From: Bacillota bacterium
GTDB lineage: Bacteria; Bacillota; Clostridia; Acetivibrionales; DSM-1351
Length of the DNA stretch: 31,614 nt
Direction of reading: 5' to 3'
NCBI GenBank assembly: GCA_023431385.1
Contig: JAEYWA010000281.1
Span: forward strand, 1 to 31,614
The notes beneath the pieces are model-generated. The model did not search any database. It saw only the letters and a program-made list of their open reading frames with translations, and was not told the origin of the DNA. Position 1 is the stretch's first letter. Each line of letters opens with the position of its first letter. This document shows positions 1-6,740 of this stretch, piece by piece. A program made the translations under genes and the position numbers.

Positions 1-444
1 CCGGGAGGAAGGGCAAGCGGAATAAAAACCGATGTTAGGAAGGAATTCCCTTATGCCGCCTATGATAAGCTCAGATTCAATATTCCCGAGCACTCATACT
101 GCGATGTTAATTGCAGAATGAACGTAAAAATTGAGGAAATATTCGAATCCATGGCAATTATCAGGCAGGCTCTGGATAAAATACCTGAGGAAGGTCCGGT
201 ATCTGTCCAAATCGGAGACCTTAAGCCTTATTCATTTGCTTTTGGTATTACAGAAGCTCCGAGAGGTGAAAATGTTCATTTTGTTATGACTGGGGAAAAC
301 AATACAATATTACGTTATAAGGTCAGGACACCTTCCTTCTGTAACTGGCCTGCATTATGTCATGCTGTCAAGACAAATACCCTGACGGATTTTCCATTGA
401 TAAATAAAAGCTTTAATCTTTCCTATGCGGGAAATGACCTGTAA
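1..444 (+). CDS. Complex-I-like / group-4 hydrogenase-type large subunit (NuoD/HycE-like), C-terminal part
   Basis: The gene is cut by the left edge; the frame is open from base 1 with no start, so 147 C-terminal residues are visible. The text resembles the end of the NuoD/HycE/EchE family: a 'GIKTDVRKEFPYAAY' stretch, 'PEGPVSVQIGD'-like spacing, then 'RTPSFCNWPAL' and 'DFPLINKS', which matches the terminal block of energy-converting hydrogenase large subunits. In true group-4 [NiFe] hydrogenases the following residues are DPCxxC, holding two Ni ligands. Here they read 'SFNLSYAGNDL' and the protein stops, so both cysteines are replaced by Ser and Gly. This points to a hydrogenase-related (Ehr-type) complex rather than an H2-evolving enzyme, although the N-terminal CxxC pair lies outside the window. 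The next gene encodes the matching ferredoxin/NuoB-like subunit. The family call is firm; the substrate is unknown. Confidence 0.8.
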   Translation, partial: PGGRASGIKTDVRKEFPYAAYDKLRFNIPEHSYCDVNCRMNVKIEEIFESMAIIRQALDKIPEEGPVSVQIGDLKPYSFAFGITEAPRGENVHFVMTGENNTILRYKVRTPSFCNWPALCHAVKTNTLTDFPLINKSFNLSYAGNDL

Positions 445-464
445 TATAATTAAGAACACTGTGT

Positions 465-540
465 AGCCGCAATGCGGCTCAAAGACATAGCGTGTCAAAG
501 CCACTGAAGCGTCAAAGCCATTAAAGTGGCTTTAGGAGGT
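465..540 (+). promoter_or_regulatory. Intercistronic hairpins and 16-17-nt imperfect repeats in front of a strong RBS
   Basis: The gap between the two redox-complex genes holds a perfect 6-bp hairpin (AGCCGC 465-470 / GCGGCT 474-479) and a 9-bp perfect stem (AAAGCCACT 497-505 / AGTGGCTTT 525-533). The second stem ends directly against the Shine-Dalgarno AGGAGGT (534-540) of the next gene. The element TCAAAG recurs at 479, 495 and 512 with related flanks. The stem could stabilise or process the mRNA or tune access to the RBS. Function is inferred; no T-run follows, so it is not a terminator. Confidence 0.45.
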
Positions 541-544
541 TCAT

Positions 545-1345
545 ATGCACAATATTATTAAAAAAATGTTTCAGCATGGTACTGTTACGGTTGATTATCC
601 TAAGAAACCAATAAAAAGTTCATTTATAACCGGCTCACCGGAGTTTGATTACAATAAATGCAAGCGCTGCATGAAATGTAAAAACACTTGTCCAACGGGT
701 GCAATTGTATTTGTTGATAATGATATGGAAAAAAGAAAATCACCGGCTGTAAATCTTGATGAATGTATATTCTGTCGTTTTTGTGAAGAAAATTGTCCTG
801 AAGGAGCCATATGTCTTTCAAACAGGTTTGAACTTGCTCAAAAAAGCAGAGAGTCGCTTCGTTCGTCTCCAGTATATATTACTGAAGAAGAGGCCAAAGG
901 GTTTGATTATGAGCTTTTAGGGAAGCAATTAAAAGAAAAAGTGTATTCCAAATTCGGCAAAAGTCTTCATATAAGAGAGGTTGATGCTGGGTCTTGTAAT
1001 GGGTGCGATTATGAAATCAATGCCTTAAGCAGCCCATACAATGATATCGAGCGTTTTGGCATACATTTCGTAGCCTCACCAAGACACGCTGATATGCTGC
1101 TGGTAACCGGGTGTGTTACGAGAAATATGGAGGAAGCACTGATAAAGACCTATAATGCAGTACCATCGCCTAAGCTAGTGGTAGCTGTTGGCGCCTGTGC
1201 TTGCAGTGGAGGTATATTTAAAAATAGCTATGCAGGTAAAAACGGAATAGATAGTATTTTACCAGTTGATGTTTGTATACCGGGTTGCCCCCCTAGGCCG
1301 CAGGCTATTATATATGGTATACTTAAGGCTATAGGCAGAATGTAA
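545..1345 (+). CDS. Ferredoxin-NuoB fusion subunit of a hydrogenase-like/complex-I-like complex
   Basis: This 266-residue protein carries two electron-transfer modules. Residues about 35-90 form a 2[4Fe-4S] ferredoxin domain with CxxCxxCxxxCP at C39/C42/C45/C49 and again at C74/C77/C80/C84, like NuoI/HyfH. Residues about 140-266 are NuoB/HyfI-like, with the proximal-cluster ligands C151 and C154 (CNGC), C218 (GAC) and C248 (PGCPP). In Nuo, Ech and Hyc complexes these are two separate polypeptides; here they are one. It should sit on the cytoplasmic arm, passing electrons from a soluble donor to the large subunit encoded just upstream. The start is ATG with AGGAGGT four bases before it. As the last gene of the visible operon, it is followed by a long structured gap. 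The domain call is firm; the donor and acceptor are not known. Confidence 0.9.
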   Translation: MHNIIKKMFQHGTVTVDYPKKPIKSSFITGSPEFDYNKCKRCMKCKNTCPTGAIVFVDNDMEKRKSPAVNLDECIFCRFCEENCPEGAICLSNRFELAQKSRESLRSSPVYITEEEAKGFDYELLGKQLKEKVYSKFGKSLHIREVDAGSCNGCDYEINALSSPYNDIERFGIHFVASPRHADMLLVTGCVTRNMEEALIKTYNAVPSPKLVVAVGACACSGGIFKNSYAGKNGIDSILPVDVCIPGCPPRPQAIIYGILKAIGRM

Positions 1346-1625
1346 TAGATACCTCAATTTGATTTAAGAGAGCCGATTTCAAATTATTTAAAGAAACTTC
1401 ATTTCAAAGGATATATTATGAACATAAGCACAGAGCCTCCCGAGGTAATAGCTTATAACGCAATATTAAGATTAAAATCTTTAGCTGTGAGGTAGGAAAA
1501 GCTTGCCTCGTTATAGATAGGAGAACAGCGTGAAAAATACATTCGGTAAGTCATCGTGCATTTCACGCAGCAAAAACCCGCTAAGCGGCTTTTTATTAGT
1601 ATTTGTATACGCACTCTGCGAGTAG
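1346..1625 (+). other. First half of a 485-bp gene-free, hairpin-rich region
   Basis: No convincing gene is seen. The stretch contains several inverted repeats: TATAACG 1454-1460 with CGTTATA 1509-1515, a short AAGAT/ATCTT hairpin near 1468-1481, and an 8-bp perfect repeat GCGTGAAA 1528-1535 with TTTCACGC 1561-1568. A terminator-like hairpin follows at 1572-1594. The density of pairing suggests a transcribed structured RNA, either a 3' UTR of the redox operon or the first part of the leader for the sulfur genes. Confidence 0.4.
1572..1594 (+). terminator. Probable intrinsic terminator after the redox-complex operon
   Basis: A run of A (1572-1576) is followed by CCGC-TAA-GCGG and a run of five T. 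The four-pair GC stem is short, but the A/T flanks extend it and allow it to work in both orientations. It would separate the redox operon, or a preceding leader RNA, from the sulfur-gene leader. Confidence 0.5.
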
Positions 1626-1828
1626 ATGGAGGTTAGCTTGAAAGACTTCACTAAAGCTCGTCTTCCAAACTAATCTATGAATTTATGGCCGTGCGAAATA
1701 TTCAAAATATTTTACCCAATATTTTGAAAGCGCACATAGCCAATTAACCTCCTTTATTCGCCGTATAGCGGTAAAGGTTATAAATTTTCATTAAATTTTG
1801 TGGCCGCTATGTCGGCTCATGGAGGTTA
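1626..1828 (+). promoter_or_regulatory. Candidate translational RNA switch in the leader of the Cys-rich protein/cysteine desulfurase genes
   Basis: The 10-mer ATGGAGGTTA occurs at 1626-1635 and again at 1819-1828, where it is the RBS of the next gene. Between them, TAACCTCC (1745-1752) is perfectly complementary to GGAGGTTA in both copies, so it can pair with either one. The space between holds a hairpin at 1631-1646/1660-1675 (13 of 16 positions match), a strong hairpin TCAAAATATT 1702-1711/AATATTTTGA 1718-1727 extended by GTGCG 1691-1695/CGCAC 1731-1735, and a final hairpin 1760-1771/1804-1816 just before the RBS. The first copy could also serve as the RBS for an 11-residue TTG-start mini-ORF (1638-1673). 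Pairings are read directly from the sequence; the switching role is inference. It does not match a riboswitch class I recognise. Confidence 0.5.
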
Positions 1829-1830
1829 AT

Positions 1831-2082
1831 ATGACAGAACAATGCGAATTATATGACAGAGAATGTATTGACTGCGGTGAATGTGACATGTGTGATCTAA
1901 ACCCTGAGAAGCACTGTGACGATTGCGGTCGCTGTCTTGAGGAATCGGAAGATTATAGAAGTGTTACAGTTCAGGACTTTTTCAAACAAAATGTTACAAA
2001 GGAACAGTTGGCCAGAATGGAAAAAGAGCTTTTAAAACGTCAGGCAGAAGCTGAAGCAGGAGCAGAAGATAAGGAAAAATGA
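1831..2082 (+). CDS. Small cysteine-rich protein, putative Fe-S or Zn binding, unknown function
   Basis: The protein has 83 residues starting at ATG 1831, four bases after GGAGGT; an in-frame TTG at 1798 has no RBS and is rejected. Eight cysteines lie in the first 35 residues (C5, C12, C15, C18, C21, C29, C32, C35) as two CxxC-rich runs, CxxCxxCxxC and CxxCxxC, with many acidic residues between. The C-terminal third is a charged helix rich in Glu, Lys and Ala. This spacing suits a metal or Fe-S site but matches no ferredoxin pattern exactly. It ends 15 bases before the cysteine desulfurase gene, so it is very likely co-transcribed with it. It could be a sulfur or Fe-S carrier, or a metal sensor; I do not recognise a named family. 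Confidence 0.75.
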   Translation: MTEQCELYDRECIDCGECDMCDLNPEKHCDDCGRCLEESEDYRSVTVQDFFKQNVTKEQLARMEKELLKRQAEAEAGAEDKEK

Positions 2083-2097
2083 GAGGGTTTTTATTTA

Positions 2098-3261
2098 ATG
2101 AGTAATGAGATTTACCTGGATAACAGTGCAACCACAAAGCCTTACAACGAGGTAATCGAGTATATTTCTGAGGTCAGTAAGGAATATTACGGAAATCCCT
2201 CTTCTTTGCATACTAAAGGAATTGAAGCCGAAAACCATGTAAAAAAGGCCAGAAATCAGTTATCCAGTGTACTAAGAACAGATCCTAAAGAGATATATTT
2301 CACATCAGGCGGGACAGAATCCAATAATATGGCTATAATTGGTTATTTACGCGCTAATCCAAGAGCCGGAAAACATATAATTACTAGTGAAATTGAGCAT
2401 CCGTCAGTTCTGGAGGTCTTTAAACAGCTGTCTTCAGAAGGTTATCGCGTGGATTACATCCCTGTGGACCAACGGGGAATAATCCAATTGGAGGCATTGA
2501 GAAAGGTGGCCGACAGAGAGACTGCACTTTTAAGCTTTATGCTTACCAATAATGAAGTGGGCTCCAACCAGCCTGTAGCTGAGATAAATGCTATCAGAAA
2601 GGAATTATGCCCTTCTGCAGTACTTCATATAGATGCAGTACAGGCCTTTGGAAAAACTCAGATATATCCGTCAGGTATGAGTATCGAGCTTTTATCTGTC
2701 AGTTCTCATAAAATACATGGCCCTAAAGGAATAGGTGCACTTTATATCAAAAAAGGTATTAAAGTGAAGCCACTTCTTCTTGGAGGGGGACAGGAAACAG
2801 CTCTGCGTTCAGGAACTGAAAATGTTCCTGGAATTTGCGGTTTTGGCCTGGCAGCTGAAAAGATCTCATCAGCCATGGAGGAGAATTATAACAGGGTAAG
2901 TACTTTAAAGGAGCATTTTATAGGAGAAATCAGGCGGAATTTTGAGGATGCACTTATAAATTCTTCTGAGGAAGCCTTGCCATATATAATTAATATTTCA
3001 TTTCCAAATCTTAAATCAGAAGTATTGCTGCACCATCTGGAGCAAAGGAACATTTTTGTATCGACAGGTTCTGCCTGTTCATCGCACAAAAGCAGTCACA
3101 GCTACGTGCTCAAAGCCATGGGAATTCCGCCCAAGTATATTGATGGAGCTATTCGTTTTAGCCTGTCAGCAGCAAATAATATAAAGGAAATGGATGAAAC
3201 TGTAGCAGCTTTAAAGGAAATAATTCCGGTAATAAGTATAAAGCGCAGAGGGAAAGTTTAA
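2098..3261 (+). CDS. Cysteine desulfurase, NifS/IscS family (class V aminotransferase)
   Basis: This PLP enzyme removes sulfur from L-cysteine, giving alanine and an enzyme-bound persulfide. At 387 residues it has normal family length. 'YLDNSATT' lies at the N-terminus, 'TSGGTESNN' at 69-77, and the PLP lysine is K205 in 'SSHKIHGPKG'. The persulfide-forming cysteine is C327 in 'STGSACSS'. The short loop with SACSS followed by HK is typical of the NifS-like enzymes paired with ThiI in Firmicutes (the B. subtilis nifZ-thiI arrangement). thiI follows after 113 bases, so its main job is probably sulfur supply for tRNA 4-thiouridine; a role in Fe-S assembly is also possible given the Cys-rich gene upstream. 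The ATG start has a weak purine-rich RBS (GAGAGGG). Confidence 0.93.
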   Translation: MSNEIYLDNSATTKPYNEVIEYISEVSKEYYGNPSSLHTKGIEAENHVKKARNQLSSVLRTDPKEIYFTSGGTESNNMAIIGYLRANPRAGKHIITSEIEHPSVLEVFKQLSSEGYRVDYIPVDQRGIIQLEALRKVADRETALLSFMLTNNEVGSNQPVAEINAIRKELCPSAVLHIDAVQAFGKTQIYPSGMSIELLSVSSHKIHGPKGIGALYIKKGIKVKPLLLGGGQETALRSGTENVPGICGFGLAAEKISSAMEENYNRVSTLKEHFIGEIRRNFEDALINSSEEALPYIINISFPNLKSEVLLHHLEQRNIFVSTGSACSSHKSSHSYVLKAMGIPPKYIDGAIRFSLSAANNIKEMDETVAALKEIIPVISIKRRGKV

Positions 3262-3374
3262 TATAAAAGTCTGGATATTAAAGTATAAACATAAAGTTCT
3301 TTACTAAAAGTTAAATATATTATCATTAACGTAGATTTAGTTAGAAAATACCATAGATGGTTGGGGAGGGTTAA

Positions 3375-4550
3375 ATGAAAAAAATAATATTGGTGCGATA
3401 CGGTGAAATTATTCTTAAAGGTTTAAATAGACCTGTTTTCGAAGACAAGCTGATAGGTAATATCAAGAGTGCAATTCTTAAAGCAGGTGATGCTAAAGTT
3501 TTAAAATCCCAGGGTAGAATATATATCGAACCTCAGGGGGAGGATTATGATTTTGATTATGCACTCGAGAAAATAACAAGGATATTCGGAGTAGTGTCTG
3601 TAAGTCCTGTTTTAAAAATTGAAACAGACTACGAGCAAATAAAAACAACAGCTTTGAAGGTAGCTTCAGACTTAATTTCACAACATGGTTACAAGACCTT
3701 TAAACTAGAAACAAAGAGGGGTAATAAAAGGTTTCCCATGCAATCCCCTGAAATAAGTGCAGATGTGGGCGGATACATTCTTGAAAATATCCCGGGGTTG
3801 ACAGTTGACGTTAAGAATCCTGATTTCATAATTTATCTGGAAGTAAGAGAAAGCTCCTATGTTTATTCTGAAATAATTAAAGCTTATGGCGGTATGCCGA
3901 TAGGCTCCAACGGGAAGGCTTTATTACTGCTGTCCGGTGGGATTGACAGTCCTGTTGCGGGTTGGATGATGGGCAAGAGAGGCGTAGAGATTGAAGCCAT
4001 ACATTTCTATAGCTATCCCTATACAAGTGAAAGAGCCAAGCAAAAAGTTATTGATCTTGCACAAATTCTGTCCCAGTACTGCGGTAAGCTCAGACTTCAT
4101 ATTGTTCCATTTACCGAAATACAGCTGGCAATTAATGATAAATGTCCCGAAGAGCAGCTTACCATCATAATGAGACGAATTATGATGAGAATAGCTGAAA
4201 TCATTGCCCGCAAAACCAATTCCATGGCGCTGATTACAGGTGAAAGCATGGGTCAGGTGGCCAGTCAGACAATGCAGAGCTTGTATTGTACCGACTCAGC
4301 AGTGAATATGCCTGTTTTCAGACCATTAATCGGAATGGATAAGGTTGAGGTTGTTGACATAGCCAGAAAAATTGATACCTTTGAAACCTCAATCCTGCCG
4401 TATGAGGATTGCTGTACTATTTTTGTGGCCAAGCATCCTCAGACAAAGCCAAAGCTCGAAAAGATTATGGAGTCTGAAAAGGCAGTTGACTTTGAACCTC
4501 TGATAGATAAAGCAGTTGAGGGTACAGAGGTAATTGTTCTGAAGCCGTAA
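3375..4550 (+). CDS. thiI: tRNA 4-thiouridine synthetase ThiI
   Basis: ThiI adenylates U8 of tRNA and inserts sulfur to give 4-thiouridine; in some organisms it also serves thiamine thiazole synthesis. The 391 residues show the N-terminal ferredoxin-like and THUMP regions (about 1-165) and a PP-loop ATPase with 'LSGGIDSPVAG' (SGGIDS at 187-192). The catalytic-region cysteines are C346-C347 in 'EDCCTIF', followed by 'KHPQTKP'. There is no C-terminal rhodanese domain, as in B. subtilis-type ThiI, which therefore needs a dedicated cysteine desulfurase; that partner is the gene directly upstream. The start is ATG with GGGGAGGG eight bases before. A terminator follows at 4594. Confidence 0.96.
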   Translation: MKKIILVRYGEIILKGLNRPVFEDKLIGNIKSAILKAGDAKVLKSQGRIYIEPQGEDYDFDYALEKITRIFGVVSVSPVLKIETDYEQIKTTALKVASDLISQHGYKTFKLETKRGNKRFPMQSPEISADVGGYILENIPGLTVDVKNPDFIIYLEVRESSYVYSEIIKAYGGMPIGSNGKALLLLSGGIDSPVAGWMMGKRGVEIEAIHFYSYPYTSERAKQKVIDLAQILSQYCGKLRLHIVPFTEIQLAINDKCPEEQLTIIMRRIMMRIAEIIARKTNSMALITGESMGQVASQTMQSLYCTDSAVNMPVFRPLIGMDKVEVVDIARKIDTFETSILPYEDCCTIFVAKHPQTKPKLEKIMESEKAVDFEPLIDKAVEGTEVIVLKP

Positions 4551-4593
4551 GTATCAAGCCATGATATTTGCTTAACCAATGAAAGCTGATATA

Positions 4594-4643
4594 AAGATGG
4601 GTGAATTTACTTGTTAATACAAGTTTATTTGTCCATCTTTTTT
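4594..4643 (+). terminator. Intrinsic terminator after thiI
   Basis: AAGATGG (4594-4600) pairs with CCATCTT (4633-4639), with an inner ACTTG/CAAGT stem and a following T-run. It closes the cysteine desulfurase-thiI transcript. Confidence 0.75.
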
Positions 4644-4934
4644 GTTTCTTTCGTATAAATTCTCGTAAGTTATTAGCATAATAGACTATTTTGATTATAT
4701 ATAGAATAATATAGTTTAATTATTAAAATATGGAAGGAATATAGTTTAAAATGTCGAATTAAAATAATGCTATTGTTTTTAAATGGTATCTTAAGACTAT
4801 TAGTAACCTCCAATTAGGCTAATAATTGAAAGTTATAATTTTATAGTTATAGCAAAAATGGGAACATAAGGACCAATGTCTAGCACGCTGTAATGTGAGA
4901 AAATGTAAATAACAACAAAAGGAGATACATTGTA
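4644..4934. other. AT-rich intergenic region with repeated motifs
   Basis: No gene is seen. The 12-mer AATATAGTTTAA occurs at 4708-4719 and 4738-4749. TGTCGAA (4752-4758) matches the Spo0A-box core but is short enough to occur by chance. TAACCTCC, an anti-Shine-Dalgarno-like 8-mer, lies at 4804-4811 inside an ATTAG/CTAAT hairpin. This is presumably the promoter region of the decayed ATPase gene that follows. Confidence 0.3.
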
Positions 4935-6603
4935 ATGTTAAACTTATTTAAAAAAAGAATTTTTGGGAATAATTCGCCGGCTTCATCAAGCAACCCTGTA
5001 TTTGAATGCATGCTTTGCCATAATTCCTTTAATATGAACAAAAAGGCCTCTGAAGATTATGCCATCTGCGAGGACTGTTTTTTACAATTAGCTAATTATA
5101 TTGATTCTTTTAAACAAAATATTGCAAATTTACAGGAAAGAGCGAATAAAGCTGGCAAAGACGGAAACTCTCGTGAACAGTTAAGTTTCTTGAGAAGCAT
5201 GTTAAAATGTCTTAATGAATATAAGGAAACTTACTATGATAAAGGGATTGATGTTATTGAACAGGATATCAACCAACTGATCCAACAGGTTCAGCAAGTC
5301 TGCGATGAGGCTGAGATAGAGTGTGCGGATAAAAAACAGTACAATATAATATTGAAAACTAATGATATTCCCTTGACAGAGGAAGAATGGCTTCGTCTTC
5401 GAGCAGTTCAGGATGAAGCGCTGAGTGACGTTATCAGTCTTTGTAACACAATAGACGAATCAGGATATGGTTTTCCAGATGGTAGATCCTTGGAAACGGA
5501 GTTCCTACAAACCTTGCTAAATCTCCTGATTCATTTGGCGATGATAGATGGAGAGATAGATGAAACAGAAAGACAGATTATAACTGATTATTTACATATT
5601 GACGACATTGACCGCTATATAGAAAATGTTAAAGGAAACATTAGAGAAAATGATCTATTATCCCTTGAGATTCCTCCATGTATGAATATTTTTACAAATG
5701 TTGACCAGGAGTTGATAAGTTCCGGTAAAAATGGCACCACGACGAATACTGCAATTAATATGTTAAAGCAATTGGGAATAAACTTCTTGCAAAGAAGCTG
5801 TATTGATTCTAGAAAAACAGAAGGCTTGTATCAGTATCTAAGGAACATCAATTATTACATGGAAAAGAACGATTTAGAATCGATCAGTCTGGATGAATTT
5901 AGTGAAGAGGACACTGAAGCTGTCGATACAACCAATGATGTAAAATCTTAAAATCCTGAGGAGATTCTTGAAACTCTGATGTTGGAATTGAATGTGTCAA
6001 TCGGACTCAACCGAGTAAAGAACGATCTAAATAGCTTGATTAATTTGTTTAAAGTGCAAGAGTTGGTAAAAAACAGAGGGTTAGTAACATACCGCTGTCT
6101 TTGCACTTGGTGTTTTCGGGTAACCCTGGGAGGGGGTAAGACAACCGTGGCGAGGCTTCTGGTGAAAATATACAAATATTTAAGTGTTATTACGACTAGA
6201 CAACTTGTAGAAACCGACAGGTCGGGACTGGTTGCTGGATATGTTGGGCAGACTGCCATAAAAACGCAGGAAGTTATTAGTCAAGCTAAGGGTGGAGTAC
6301 TATTTATTGATGAGGCTTATTTGTTGACTGAAAACCGAGGAGGAGAAGATTTTAAAAGAGTCCATTGATACGCTTGTAAAAGCTAGGGAAGACGGGCGTG
6401 CAGATTTGGTGGTAATCGTAGCAGGATATCTGAAGCAAATGGGAAATTTCCTTCTTTCCAATCCGGGACTGCAGTCAAGGTCTAATAAGTTCATAATGTT
6501 TGAGGATTACAATGAGGAAGAACTGGTGTTGATTTTAAAATTAATATGTACAAAAGCAGGTTTGAAACTGTCCAATCATGCCGAGCAACAAGCATATTCC
6601 TAA
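4935..6603 (+). pseudogene. Decayed TerB-like / CbbX-SpoVK-type AAA+ ATPase
   Basis: The first 338 codons (4935-5951) are open: an N-terminal zinc-ribbon-like pair of CxxC motifs, a coiled-coil stretch and a TerB-like segment ('LAMIDGEIDETERQII', about residue 200). A TAA at 5949-5951 interrupts the gene, but the same frame continues at once with 'NPEEILETLMLELN' into a CbbX/SpoVK-type AAA+ domain. That domain is broken. One base seems lost near 6090 and an extra G is present in the G-run at 6132-6136, throwing 'PLSLHLVFSGNPG' and half of Walker A out of frame. The frame shifts again near 6351-6358, after the Walker B 'GVLFIDEAY'. The last part ('DLVVIVAGY', sensor 1) ends early at 6603, lacking the C-terminal lid. 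The start ATG has AAAGGAG ten bases before it, so the TerB-like fragment may still be expressed. Such ATPases are remodelling factors; the target is unknown. Confidence 0.85.
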
Positions 6604-6740
6604 ATTGTGTATAGCTACTGGTCTTGATTGAATAACACATAACAAGCTATAGTTAAAGAAAAGTCTTAATGATAATTCCATGTTTAACTGCAATACTCTA
6701 ATTAACAAAGGCTTAGAAAGTATTGAAAGGAGATAAAAAA

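Noticed and set aside
118..444. A separate 108-residue gene starting at ATG 118
   Set aside because: The same frame is open and homologous to the NuoD/HycE family back to base 1, so this is an internal Met of a gene cut by the window edge.
1798..1830. TTG 1798 as start of the Cys-rich protein
   Set aside because: It has no RBS and would translate through the structured region and the RBS; ATG 1831 with GGAGGT is better.
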